Positions 34,937-44,738 of a DNA stretch of 64,000 nt are shown here, in pieces. The notes under the pieces are model-generated. The model was given only the letters and a program-made list of their open reading frames with translations. It did not search any database and was not told the origin of the DNA. The stretch is from Enterococcus mundtii (GTDB taxonomy: Bacteria > Bacillota > Bacilli > Lactobacillales > Enterococcaceae). The DNA lies in contig NZ_AP019810.1 in the NCBI RefSeq assembly GCF_013394305.1, positions 1,466,501 through 1,530,500 of the forward strand, given 5' to 3'. Made by a program: the position numbers and the translations under genes. Each line of letters begins with the position of its first letter. Within the stretch, counting starts at the first letter, position 1.

Positions 34937-36972
34937 CTATTCAACTGGATAGGCTGTTACAACAGTGACCTTTCCATTTGCTTTAACATTTACGCTGACA
35001 TTTATACTAAAAACTCCACCAGTTTCTTTCCCAATGAGGTCTTGTCGTCCAGGTACATCTGTAACTTTCTCCTCAATTATACGTTCGACTTCACTCGTAA
35101 TTTTCTCTGCATTCCAATTATCAGGAAATACGGTAGTCTTCGCACCCTTAAAATTTGTTCCATAACTCACTTTAGCCTCAAAAGGTTTTCCTTCCACCAC
35201 TATCCCAGTTGGTTCATAAACTACTCCACTGTCTGGACTATAAAAATCAGGATAGCGCGAATGAGCTCCTGATATAATCAATCTCCCATCTCTCCCCGGT
35301 CTTACCTCGCCTGCCACATGACGCAAGGCTTTACGGTTATAGTATTCAGTGGTTGGTAACTTCTCTACTAAAGCTTCATTTGGACAGCCTTTGGTGATTA
35401 GAGCCTTTTCCGCTTCCAATACGCGAGCGGCTTCGGCTTCTTCGACTTCAATCGCTGTTAGGATGACTTCATCGGATTTGACGGTCCGTAAGACAGAAAT
35501 CATTTCTGACCATGGTAAGCACATGGCGATGAGTAAGACGTCCATTGGTTCGGGCTTCAATTGGGACTGCTTGATGACCCAGTCGGTATTTTCGTAATTT
35601 GGTAAGTGCTTCAATACACTGCCACCGACTTCAGAAATCGCTGCAATGGTGGTGTCATCTAAACTCTTTGGCAAAGAATTCGTGCGTTCTTCATCAAACA
35701 AGCCATCGGCTAACGCATAGTAGTTGCAATAGACACCGAAAAAGCTTTGCACTTTGCGGATCGTATAGATGATTTCTTGGTTAAAACCGATGTCGATTTG
35801 GTCTAAGGGAACAATTTCTTGCGTTCCCCGATACACAAACTCACCTTCCCGATCAATGACAACTTCTTTGTCATTGGCTTTCGCTGCGATCCGGAATAGA
35901 TTGGTCTGAAACGTATCAGGCAATTGATCAATCAGCGCATCCCGCTCATCGATCATCTGACGGGTGATTTCTTTTCCGATGTCATTGACGGAATCGACAT
36001 CTGTTGGGACTACTGCTCCAAATTGGACCGAAGAATATTCTTTGACCAGTTCCAAGGCTTGTTCAGGTGTGGCGATTTCTGCTAAAAATGTGTCGAAATC
36101 CGTTTCTAAAGGAATCGTGATGCCCCGAATATCATATTGCGTGTATAGTTCTTGGCGATGATCATAGGCGGTATAGCTCATGGTCACATTGACATAGGGT
36201 GTTCCTGGACCATTATATGGAGAAAAATTGATTTGTTTCAGGGCGCCGATCCGTGGAGGTAATTTTTCATTTCCCGGTAAGTATTCATTCAGCGAAGTAT
36301 CTGGATAAACTAATAGACTTTGATCATTCGTGTCTTTAGGAACGAACAATCCGCTCATACCGTCTGTGCCAGTTCGCATCTCATATCCAGATAGTTCTGG
36401 TGTTGTTTGTATGTATTCAAGGAACTGGTTTTGGACCGTAATCCAGCTAGCTAACTCGATTTTGGTGGTCGGGTAAATCTCAACAGGGTCTTCTGGAGCA
36501 TCAATGGCATCGCCAAGTAAACTGATCGATTGTCTTAAGATACTGGTGGAGGTCACACGATACAACTGACTGACAGCTGTCTCTTTGGTTGATTCTTTTA
36601 AGTAGGGTCGGGTAAATTCAGCAAAGGCGGTAGCTTGGATGATCGGTGCAATTTTTGAACGGGCAAATCGGGTACTGAGGGGTAACGTACTTGGCCCTTC
36701 CATCACGTCTAAATAATCCGCTAGAACTAAATTATCAAATACGTTATGTTCGGCAGTCAGGGTATTCGTAAACCCTCGGAGTGTTGCCCATTCGCTCCAT
36801 GTTTTTTCATCTTTCGCTGGCGAAGTGCCACTTAAATCAATCGCAACAGCCGGACGCGAGGTCGCTTCTTTGAAGATCGATCACTCGCAAAGGCTAAGAG
36901 TGTCGGTTGGAAAACCGACGACAACAACATTACAACCATCAACAACGAGAACCATTTCTTTTTCACTTTCAT
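34937..36972 (-). pseudogene. secreted protein gene with a frameshift after the signal peptide
   Basis: The ATG at 36972 (AGGAGC upstream) opens a signal peptide (KVKKKWFSLLMVVMLLSSVF…LLAFA), but that frame stops at codon 47. The rest continues in another frame from about 36880 (FKEATSRPAVAIDLSG…) for ~640 codons to 34937. A net one-base loss or two-base gain near 36872-36882 (beside GATCGATC) explains it. The long frame is a mostly acidic extracellular protein with no sortase signal or known domain. It may be a true pseudogene, a phase-variable gene or a sequencing error. Confidence 0.7.
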
Positions 36973-37107
36973 GTTTTTTGCTCCTTTTCTTTTTTATTTA
37001 CATCGTGAGTATATCGTAAGAAAAGCAAGCGCTTAATAAAAGTGAAGATTCTCATGAAACGAATTTTTCCCATTCTCAGAAAATAAATTTCTGCTGTAAT
37101 TAATAGA

Positions 37108-37165
37108 AAAAATAACACCCTGTCGAAACACGTCTCAATGGATGTGTGTCAACAGGGTGTCTCTT
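37108..37165 (-). terminator. terminator after dps
   Basis: On the minus strand ACACCCTGTTGACACAC pairs with GTGTTTCGACAGGGTGT, followed by TATTTTTTC. It lies ~20 bp below the dps stop. Confidence 0.85.
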
Positions 37166-37184
37166 ATAGTTGTGATTCGCTTGT

Positions 37185-37652
37185 TTATGCGTCGATTCCT
37201 GGTGCTTTACCTAGATGTGCTTGTATCATCCAGATGCGTTTTTCTGTTGCTGCTTTAAATTCAATAAACATATCTTGCGTAGGATCGTCGCCTTCTTCAC
37301 CAGCAGCGTCAATTCCTTTTTGGAAAAGATCTGCTAAGTAGCGGTAACCAGCTACTAGTGTTTCTAAACGTTCTTCCATCGTGCGATCCCAACGACCAAC
37401 TTCATCAGGGATTTTTGTGTTGTCTGCAAATTCACGTAATGTTGAATAAGGTGAACCATCTAATGTGATCAAACGTTCTGAGATTTCATCTAATTGTTCA
37501 TTCAAGTCGTCCATGAAGCTGTCCATCATTGGATGCAATGTCAAAAATCCAGGACCTCTCATATACCAATGTGTTTGGTGGACGATCACCGACATTTGGC
37601 TTAAATCTGCTACTAATTGATTCAATACTTCTTTTGTTTGTTGAAATTTCAT
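37185..37652 (-). CDS. dps: Dps family DNA-binding/ferritin-like protein
   Basis: A 155-residue Dps. The ferroxidase motif is spread over HQTHWYMRGPGFLTLHPMMDSFMDDLNEQLDEISERL (~residues 25-61), with the His and Asp/Glu ligands of the inter-subunit iron site. It would form a 12-mer that oxidises and stores iron using hydrogen peroxide and protects DNA. GAGG precedes the ATG. It is a single-gene unit with its own terminator; the upstream AT-rich gap probably holds a stress or peroxide-controlled promoter that I could not assign. Confidence 0.95.
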   Translation of the reverse strand: MKFQQTKEVLNQLVADLSQMSVIVHQTHWYMRGPGFLTLHPMMDSFMDDLNEQLDEISERLITLDGSPYSTLREFADNTKIPDEVGRWDRTMEERLETLVAGYRYLADLFQKGIDAAGEEGDDPTQDMFIEFKAATEKRIWMIQAHLGKAPGIDA

Positions 37653-37818
37653 GTAATTCTGCCTCCTCGCATTTGCCTATATTAAAATCATAGTAAACTT
37701 TGAGGGAAAAGTACACTAAAATCTTTTAGATGAGAACGATTTTCATCCCCAGAGTAATGCTTTTTTTAAATAGCAAAAAATCCGCAAACCAAATAGAAAA
37801 TATAACTAATGTCATCAT

Positions 37819-39369
37819 TTACGATTCGCCTTCTTCATCTATCATCTCTATTGATAGAGTCTCTCGTAGTTCCGCAAATAACTGAGAATAGCGGCTTAAT
37901 TCTTGTTGTGTCGAAACAAATAAAGGATATATTTTGTTGTACATGCGGCTGGCTTTTTTCTGAACAGCCACTTGTTGTGCTAATTCAATATATGCGGAAG
38001 CTTCACCTAATGTTTCGATTCTGCCTTGGCTCTGCCAACCTAATATGACTGCCCCTAACGCTGAGGCTTCTTTAACTTTTGGAAAACGGATGGGTTGTCC
38101 CAATACATCTGCCATGATCTGCCGAAATAACACTGATTGAGCAAAGCCACCAGTTGCACGTAACTCAATCACTTGATCGGGTGGACAGATACCTCGCAAA
38201 ATTCGTTTGAGATTAAAACAAACCCCTTCCAGGACCGCTCGCATCATGTCTTTTTCCGTATGCCATCGTTGTAGACCAATAAAACTTCCAAATGCCTCCG
38301 CATCCCACAAAGGTGCTCGTTCCCCCAATAAATACGGTTGAAAAATCAGTCCATTGGCGCCAGGCGGGACAAAAGCGATTTCCGAAAGGATTGCTTGATA
38401 CGGATCTGCACCTTGTTCCTTGGCTCGTTGAACGACATCTTGCATCAATGTATGGACCGCCCAATCAAAGATCCCTGCGCCATTACTGGTTGCTCCTCCG
38501 ATGACCCAGTGTGTTTGATCCAAAACATAACAGAAGGTTTCCATTGTTGGATGGAGCTTTGGGCGATTCGAAATAAATCGTAATGCGCCACTGGTACCGA
38601 CAGTCAGCGCTGCCGTCGTCTCACCAAATGCACCTAAGCCTAAATTGGATAATGGCCCATCGGCTCCACCTAAAATAAATGGAATTTCTTGATCAAAATG
38701 AAATCTCGTACGGGCTTGTTCTGTTAATTTCGTGAACTGGGTAGTCGCAGGTGCTACTCTCGGTAATTGCTCTTCTTGTATCCCTAACTCTTCAAGAATA
38801 GGCTCTGACCATTGGAAACGGTAGATATCAAAGTACCCTGTGCCAGAAGCAGTACTATAATCACTGACTAATTCAGCAAACAGCTCATAAAAAAGATAGT
38901 CTTTGATCCCTACAAAATAAGCCGCTTGCTCAAATAAATCAGGAAACTCGTTTTTCAACCAATTGATTTTGATCAATGGTGTCATTGGATGGATCGGCGT
39001 ACCCGTCCGTTCATAGATCACTCGACCTTTTTCAGTTGCTTTTAATTTTTCTGCTTCATTGACGGCACGAGTGTCTGCCCAAGTAAACATACGAGTTAAA
39101 GGTTTTTTATTTTTATCTAATAAAATCAAGCTGTGCATGGCTGTTGAAAATGAAATGAATTGGATTGTCTGTGCGGGTAACTGTTGGATCACTTCATTGA
39201 TGACCGTATACACTGCATGGACGATCAATTCCTGATCTTGTTCAGCCATGCCTTGAATTTCTTGGATCAGCGGGTAATGAAAGTAGGCTGTAGCTACTTC
39301 TTCTGCTTGTTCATTGAATGCAACTGCTTTCGTTTGCGTAGTACCGATATCGACCCCGACTGCAATCAT
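37819..39369 (-). CDS. gntK: gluconate kinase (FGGY family)
   Basis: A 516-residue sugar kinase of the FGGY family: the N-terminal phosphate loop is IAVGVDIGTTQTKAVAFN, then GADGPLSNLGLGAFG and, in the C-terminal domain, ATGGFAQSVLFRQIMADVLGQP. Length and sequence resemble Gram-positive gluconate kinases, giving 6-phosphogluconate. No gluconate permease or regulator is next to it, so the substrate is not confirmed by context. The start is the ATG at 39369, with AGAGGTGG upstream; an in-frame GTG lies inside that ribosome site and is rejected. Confidence 0.82.
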   Translation of the reverse strand: MIAVGVDIGTTQTKAVAFNEQAEEVATAYFHYPLIQEIQGMAEQDQELIVHAVYTVINEVIQQLPAQTIQFISFSTAMHSLILLDKNKKPLTRMFTWADTRAVNEAEKLKATEKGRVIYERTGTPIHPMTPLIKINWLKNEFPDLFEQAAYFVGIKDYLFYELFAELVSDYSTASGTGYFDIYRFQWSEPILEELGIQEEQLPRVAPATTQFTKLTEQARTRFHFDQEIPFILGGADGPLSNLGLGAFGETTAALTVGTSGALRFISNRPKLHPTMETFCYVLDQTHWVIGGATSNGAGIFDWAVHTLMQDVVQRAKEQGADPYQAILSEIAFVPPGANGLIFQPYLLGERAPLWDAEAFGSFIGLQRWHTEKDMMRAVLEGVCFNLKRILRGICPPDQVIELRATGGFAQSVLFRQIMADVLGQPIRFPKVKEASALGAVILGWQSQGRIETLGEASAYIELAQQVAVQKKASRMYNKIYPLFVSTQQELSRYSQLFAELRETLSIEMIDEEGES

Positions 39370-39428
39370 TATTTTTTCCACCTCTCTTCTCCTTTTTTGC
39401 GTATCTTAATCAAAAGGAGGTTGGTCTG

Positions 39429-40103
39429 ATGTTTCTTTATTTTATCATTGGTTGTTGCTTTGGTTCTTTTTTGTGCTTAGTCGCACAACGCGTTCCTCAA
39501 GACCTTTCTATTATTTCCCCTCGTTCACATTGTGTCAACTGTCACCAAACATTGCGTTGGTATGAGTTGATTCCATTACTTTCGATTGTCATGCAACGAT
39601 TTCGTTGCCGCTCTTGTCAGACCAAACTTTCACCCATGTATCCACTGGCAGAGTTGATCAGCGGTACGCTATTTATGTATGCAGGATGCTATTCGCCAGA
39701 TACAGTTCATTTGATTTGGCTATTCACTGCTTTTTTATTTTCGTTGATGGATATTTTTTACCTTGCGATCGACACTCGCATCCTCTATTTCTCATGGACT
39801 TTCTTATGGGCCTACTGGGTGCTGACTGAGCAGTTTCACTTAGAAACCAGCTTAGCGTTCGGCTTGATCAGTTACGGTTTGCTGCGTTATGGGCAAGCTT
39901 ATTTAGGCGCAGGCGATACGTTACTCTTACTTAGTTGGAGTGGTGGGTTAGCCTCCACACATTTTCTCATGCTTATGTTTATCGCAAGTTGTCTTGGTTT
40001 AAGTTATTTTTGTATCACTGCTTTATTCCATAAGAAAAGAAAGCATCTCCCTTTCGTTCCTTTTCTGAGTATTGCCTTATGGTTGGTCCTCTATTTCCGA
40101 TAG
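39429..40103 (+). CDS. comC: prepilin peptidase, ComC-like
   Basis: A 224-residue polytopic aspartic protease that cleaves type IV prepilin-like leaders of the competence pseudopilus. Zinc cysteine pairs lie in the first loop (C35/C38 and C60/C63). The two catalytic aspartates are D108 (FSLMDIFY) and D163 (LGAGDTLL). About seven membrane segments are seen. AAAGGAGG precedes the ATG. It is divergent from gntK and stands alone, as comC often does. Confidence 0.9.
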   Translation: MFLYFIIGCCFGSFLCLVAQRVPQDLSIISPRSHCVNCHQTLRWYELIPLLSIVMQRFRCRSCQTKLSPMYPLAELISGTLFMYAGCYSPDTVHLIWLFTAFLFSLMDIFYLAIDTRILYFSWTFLWAYWVLTEQFHLETSLAFGLISYGLLRYGQAYLGAGDTLLLLSWSGGLASTHFLMLMFIASCLGLSYFCITALFHKKRKHLPFVPFLSIALWLVLYFR

Positions 40104-40192
40104 CACAAAAAAGAAGAAGCATCTAGAACAAAATGTCCGACCTTCCTCTTTTCTTATTACTTAAAATTCATATTTTCTAGTAACTTATACTG

Positions 40193-40717
40193 CTAGTCTT
40201 TCCAGTTTTTTCTAAGGAATCCCGCCCGACCAGAGCCTTCACGATACAACTGATAATGGATCTTGTTTTTCTTGTAGTAATCTTGATGATACTCCTCTGC
40301 GGGATAAAAGGTCGTACGAGGTTCGATCTTTGTGACGATCGGTTGATCGAAACGGCCACTTGCTTGTAACTGTTGTTTTGAGTTTTCTGCGGCTTCACGT
40401 TCTGCTTCATCACTATAATAAATGACCGGACGATAAGAGTCCCCACGATCAGCAAACTGCCCTAAAGCATCTGTCGGATCGGTCTGTTGCCAATAAATCT
40501 CGACCAATTGTGCATAGGTGATGATTTCAGGATTATATTCGATTTCTACCGCTTCCGTATGACCTGTTGTTCCAGTCGTCACTTGTTCGTAGGTTGGATT
40601 TGGTACATGTCCTCCAGTATAACCGGAAGTAACGGAGAGGATACCTGGTTGTGTTTCAAACGGTTTGACCATACACCAAAAACAGCCACCTGCAAATACA
40701 GCTTTTTTCACTGCCAT
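40193..40717 (-). CDS. msrA: peptide-methionine (S)-S-oxide reductase
   Basis: A 174-residue MsrA that repairs oxidised methionine. The catalytic motif GGCFWC has the nucleophilic Cys at residue 12, and [30 protein letters not shown] and [22 protein letters not shown] are the family hallmarks. GGAGC precedes the ATG. MsrB is not adjacent. Confidence 0.97.
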   Translation of the reverse strand: MAVKKAVFAGGCFWCMVKPFETQPGILSVTSGYTGGHVPNPTYEQVTTGTTGHTEAVEIEYNPEIITYAQLVEIYWQQTDPTDALGQFADRGDSYRPVIYYSDEAEREAAENSKQQLQASGRFDQPIVTKIEPRTTFYPAEEYHQDYYKKNKIHYQLYREGSGRAGFLRKNWKD

Positions 40718-40842
40718 TTCTTATCAGCTCCTTTGGTTTTATCATACTCGTTTTCATTGAAATAAATAGTAATATGCTTATTTTACCCCCTACCGGTATT
40801 TTTAGCCTATTTTTATTGTTTTTCTTTTAATATTTGAAAACT

Positions 40843-40947
40843 TGTGGATAAATTTTGGTACACATAATAATTATCCCCTGTGGATATCTATTACCATTTC
40901 TTTTATCCACAGTTACCTTTTACTTCCTTGATTCTAGTTTATCCACA
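40843..40947. promoter_or_regulatory. cluster of four DnaA boxes
   Basis: Consensus TTATCCACA occurs at 40903-40911 and 40939-40947 (plus) and 40843-40851 (minus), with one 8/9 match, ATATCCACA, at 40879-40887 (minus). Four boxes in 105 bp of AT-rich non-coding DNA is far above chance. There is no dnaA or dnaN, so this is not oriC. A DnaA-titrating or DnaA-regulating cluster is likely. Confidence 0.75.
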
Positions 40948-40948
40948 A

Positions 40949-40990
40949 AAAAAAGGTCAAGTCCCTCAAACAGGAACTTGACTTTCTTTA
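40949..40990 (-). terminator. terminator of the rpoBC operon
   Basis: On the minus strand AAGTCAAGTTCCT pairs with AGGGACTTGACC and is followed by eight T. It begins ~15 bp after the rpoC stop and abuts the DnaA-box cluster. Confidence 0.9.
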
Positions 40991-41004
40991 TGTGAACTCA
41001 TGGT

Positions 41005-44000
41005 TTATCGTGTTTGTTCATTCATTGCATCTTCGGCAGCCATTTGTGCTTCGATGTCAGAAATACTATACACGTTTTCACTTGCAACGCCAACTTCTTT
41101 TGGTTCCATGTTGCGGTAACGTGGCATACCAGTACCAGCTGGAATGATCTTACCGATGATAACATTTTCTTTCAAACCAAGAAGTGGATCTTTTTTGCCT
41201 CGGATCGCAGCATCAGTCAAGACACGAGTTGTTTCTTGGAAGGATGCAGCTGATAAGAAGCTGTTTGTTTCTAATGATGCTTTTGTGATACCTAGCAAGA
41301 CTGGACGAGATGTCGCAGGAACGCCACCAGCAACTAACGTATTGTAGTTTTGGTCTTTGAAGTCTGCGATATCTAACAGTGTACCTGGCAAGATTTCTGT
41401 ATCGCCTGGGTCCATGACGCGCACTTTACGAAGCATTTGGCGAACCATTACTTCGATATGTTTGTCGCCGATTTCTACCCCTTGCATACGGTAAACGCGT
41501 TGTACTTCACGTAATAGATAGTTTTCAACAGATAGAACGTCACGTACTTGCAACAATTGTTTCGGATCGATTGATCCTTCTGTCAATGGTGCACCACGAT
41601 GGATCATATCGCCTTCAGCGACTTTCATACGTGCAGTATAAGGCACTGTATACGTACGTGTATCTGTTTTCCCTTTGATTGTTACTTCTTTGGTACGTGT
41701 AGCAGGATCTTCAGAGATATCGATGACATCCCCTGTTACTTCAGTAATCACTGCTTGCCCTTTCGGATTACGTGCTTCAAAGATTTCTTGGACACGAGGA
41801 AGACCTTGAGTGATATCATCTCCGGCAACCCCACCCGTATGGAACGTACGCATTGTTAACTGAGTACCTGGTTCACCGATTGATTGAGCGGCGATCGTAC
41901 CAACTGCTTCTCCGACTTCAACGTCAGAACCAGTTGCCAAGTTACGTCCGTAACAATGTTTGCAGACACCATGTTTTGTGTTACATGTGAAGACAGAACG
42001 GATCGTTACAGTTTCAACACCTGCATCAACGATTTGTTTTGCGACATCTTCAGAGATCAATTGATTTCCGGCAATGATCATTTCGTTGGTTTCAGGATGA
42101 CGAACTTCTTTACGTGTGTAACGTCCAATCAAACGATCTTCAAGAGATTCGATGATTTCATTTCCTTCACGGATTGCTTGGATCTCAAGACCGCGGTCAG
42201 TGCCACAATCTTCTTCACGAATGATGACATCTTGGGCAACGTCAACTAAACGACGTGTCAAGTAACCAGAATCGGCTGTCTTCAAGGCTGTATCGGTCAT
42301 TCCTTTACGAGCCCCGTGAGTTGAGATAAACATTTCCAAGACAGAAAGTCCTTCGCGGAAGTTCGAAATGATCGGCAATTCCATGATACGTCCATTCGGT
42401 GCTGCCATCAATCCACGCATACCAGCAAGCTGAGTAAAGTTGGAGATGTTACCACGGGCACCAGAATCTGACATCATGAAGATTGGGTTTTTCGCTTCCA
42501 AACCTTCCATCAGTTTTTGTTGGATGCTGTCTTTCGCAGCGTTCCAAACAGCGATTACTCGTTCATAACGCTCGTCATCAGTGATCAATCCACGACGGAA
42601 TTGCTTCGTGATCGACTCTACTTGTTTATGTGCTTCGTCAATGATCACTTGTTTTTCATTCAAGACACTGATGTCGGCGATCCCTACAGTGATACCTGCA
42701 TGTGTTGAATGTTTGTATCCTAAGTCTTTCATACGGTCAAGCATCTTAGATGTTTCAGTTACTTTGAAACGTTTGAAGACTTCGGCGATGATGTTTCCTA
42801 AGTTTTTCTTCTTGAATGGTAAAACTAGTTCTTGTTCTTTGATGTGAGCAGGAATATCTGTTCCAGCTTCAACAAAGTATTTGTCCGGTGTTTGGACAGT
42901 CAAGTTGAAGTCAGTTGGCTCATTCAAGTAAGGGAATTCTGGTGGCATGATCTCGTTAAAGATGATCTTACCAACAGTCGTGATCATCGTGCGTTCTTTT
43001 TGCCATTCTGTAAATGGTTTGTCCCCTAATGTCGTTGGGTTCACACCAATACGTGAATGTAAATGAACGTAGCCATTACGCCATGCGATGACTGCTTCGT
43101 TTTGGTCTCTAAAGACCATTCCTTCGCCTTCACGACCTTCTTCTTCCATTGTTAGGTAGTAGTTTCCTAAAACCATATCCTGAGAAGGTGTAACGACTGG
43201 TTTACCATCTTTTGGATTCAAGATGTTTTGAGCAGCTAACATCAGCATACGTGCTTCTGCTTGTGCTTCTTCGTTCAACGGTACGTGAACGGCCATTTGG
43301 TCTCCATCGAAATCGGCATTATAAGCTTCACATACCAATGGATGCAAACGGATCGCACGACCTTGGACAAGAACTGGTTCAAATGCTTGGATACCTAATC
43401 TGTGAAGCGTAGGTGCCCGGTTCAATAGAACTGGATGTTCTTTGATGACGTCTTCTAAGACATCCCAAACTTCATCTTCTTGACGTTCGATTTTGCGTTT
43501 CGCATTTTTGATGTTTGAAGCAAGTTCACGTTGAACTAATTCGCGCATCACGAATGGTTTGAACAATTCGATCGCCATTTCTTTTGGTAATCCACATTGG
43601 TACATTTTCAAGAAAGGACCTACGACGATAACTGAACGACCAGAGTAGTCGACACGTTTACCAAGTAAGTTTTGACGGAAACGACCTTGTTTCCCTTTCA
43701 ACATATGAGAAAGAGATTTCAATGGGCGGTTACCTGGTCCTGTGACAGGACGGCCACGACGACCGTTATCGATCAACGCATCTACCGCTTCTTGTAACAT
43801 CCGTTTTTCATTTTGAACGATGATTCCTGGTGCATTCAAGTCTAACAAACGTTTCAAACGATTGTTACGGTTGATCACACGACGATATAGATCGTTCAAG
43901 TCACTTGTTGCAAAACGTCCACCTTCTAATTGGACCATTGGTCGTAGATCTGGTGGGATGACAGGGATAACGTCCATGACCATCCAGCTTGGTTCATTGC

Positions 44001-44658
44001 CAGAAGCACGGAATGCTTCTAAAATGTCCAAACGACGGATCGCGCGTGTACGTTTTTGTCCTTGTGCAGATTTCAACTCTTCTTTCAATTCAGCCGCTTC
44101 GCCATCCAAATCAACGTTATCAAGTAATTGTTTGATTGCTTCCGCGCCCATTGCTGCTTGGAATTCTTGGCCATATTGTTCACGTTTTTCGCGGTATTCG
44201 CGTTCAGTCAACAATTGTTTTTTCTCTAAGCTTGTGTTTCCTGGTTCAATAACAACATATGAGGCAAAGTAAATGATTTCTTCTAATGCGCGTGGGCTCA
44301 TGTCTAATACAAGACCCATACGAGAAGGAATACCTTTGAAATACCAGATATGTGAAACAGGTGCTGCTAATTCGATATGACCCATACGTTCACGACGAAC
44401 TTTTGAACGAGTCACTTCCACACCACAGCGATCACAAACGATTCCTTTATAACGGATACGTTTGTATTTTCCGCAGGCACATTCCCAGTCTTTTGTAGGA
44501 CCAAAAATCCGCTCACAGAACAACCCTTCGCGCTCAGGTTTTAAGGTACGATAGTTAATCGTCTCAGGTTTTTTTACTTCACCGTAAGACCAGCTTCTGA
44601 TTTTTTCGGGAGAAGCCAAACCTATTTGCATACTTTCGAATTTATTTACATCGATCAA
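41005..44658 (-). CDS. rpoC: RNA polymerase subunit beta'
   Basis: A 1,217-residue beta' subunit. The N-terminal zinc site is [23 protein letters not shown], the catalytic magnesium loop is NADFDGDQM (about residue 450), and the C-terminal zinc cluster includes CGTDRG and [13 protein letters not shown]. It forms the catalytic centre with beta. The TTG start at 44658 has GGAGGG upstream. An 80-bp spacer with a small GAGGCGG/CCGCCT hairpin separates it from rpoB, and the operon terminator follows. Confidence 0.98.
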   Translation of the reverse strand: MIDVNKFESMQIGLASPEKIRSWSYGEVKKPETINYRTLKPEREGLFCERIFGPTKDWECACGKYKRIRYKGIVCDRCGVEVTRSKVRRERMGHIELAAPVSHIWYFKGIPSRMGLVLDMSPRALEEIIYFASYVVIEPGNTSLEKKQLLTEREYREKREQYGQEFQAAMGAEAIKQLLDNVDLDGEAAELKEELKSAQGQKRTRAIRRLDILEAFRASGNEPSWMVMDVIPVIPPDLRPMVQLEGGRFATSDLNDLYRRVINRNNRLKRLLDLNAPGIIVQNEKRMLQEAVDALIDNGRRGRPVTGPGNRPLKSLSHMLKGKQGRFRQNLLGKRVDYSGRSVIVVGPFLKMYQCGLPKEMAIELFKPFVMRELVQRELASNIKNAKRKIERQEDEVWDVLEDVIKEHPVLLNRAPTLHRLGIQAFEPVLVQGRAIRLHPLVCEAYNADFDGDQMAVHVPLNEEAQAEARMLMLAAQNILNPKDGKPVVTPSQDMVLGNYYLTMEEEGREGEGMVFRDQNEAVIAWRNGYVHLHSRIGVNPTTLGDKPFTEWQKERTMITTVGKIIFNEIMPPEFPYLNEPTDFNLTVQTPDKYFVEAGTDIPAHIKEQELVLPFKKKNLGNIIAEVFKRFKVTETSKMLDRMKDLGYKHSTHAGITVGIADISVLNEKQVIIDEAHKQVESITKQFRRGLITDDERYERVIAVWNAAKDSIQQKLMEGLEAKNPIFMMSDSGARGNISNFTQLAGMRGLMAAPNGRIMELPIISNFREGLSVLEMFISTHGARKGMTDTALKTADSGYLTRRLVDVAQDVIIREEDCGTDRGLEIQAIREGNEIIESLEDRLIGRYTRKEVRHPETNEMIIAGNQLISEDVAKQIVDAGVETVTIRSVFTCNTKHGVCKHCYGRNLATGSDVEVGEAVGTIAAQSIGEPGTQLTMRTFHTGGVAGDDITQGLPRVQEIFEARNPKGQAVITEVTGDVIDISEDPATRTKEVTIKGKTDTRTYTVPYTARMKVAEGDMIHRGAPLTEGSIDPKQLLQVRDVLSVENYLLREVQRVYRMQGVEIGDKHIEVMVRQMLRKVRVMDPGDTEILPGTLLDIADFKDQNYNTLVAGGVPATSRPVLLGITKASLETNSFLSAASFQETTRVLTDAAIRGKKDPLLGLKENVIIGKIIPAGTGMPRYRNMEPKEVGVASENVYSISDIEAQMAAEDAMNEQTR

Positions 44659-44738
44659 AAGGGGTTCCCTCCATTTCGTTTAATGGCAAAACCGTAAGGC
44701 GGCTGATCTTCGACCGCCTCACAGTATCTCAGACCGGA

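Noticed and set aside
40843-40947. Chromosomal origin of replication
   Set aside because: DnaA boxes are present but dnaA, dnaN, rpmH and a DNA-unwinding array are not; neighbours are msrA and rpoC.
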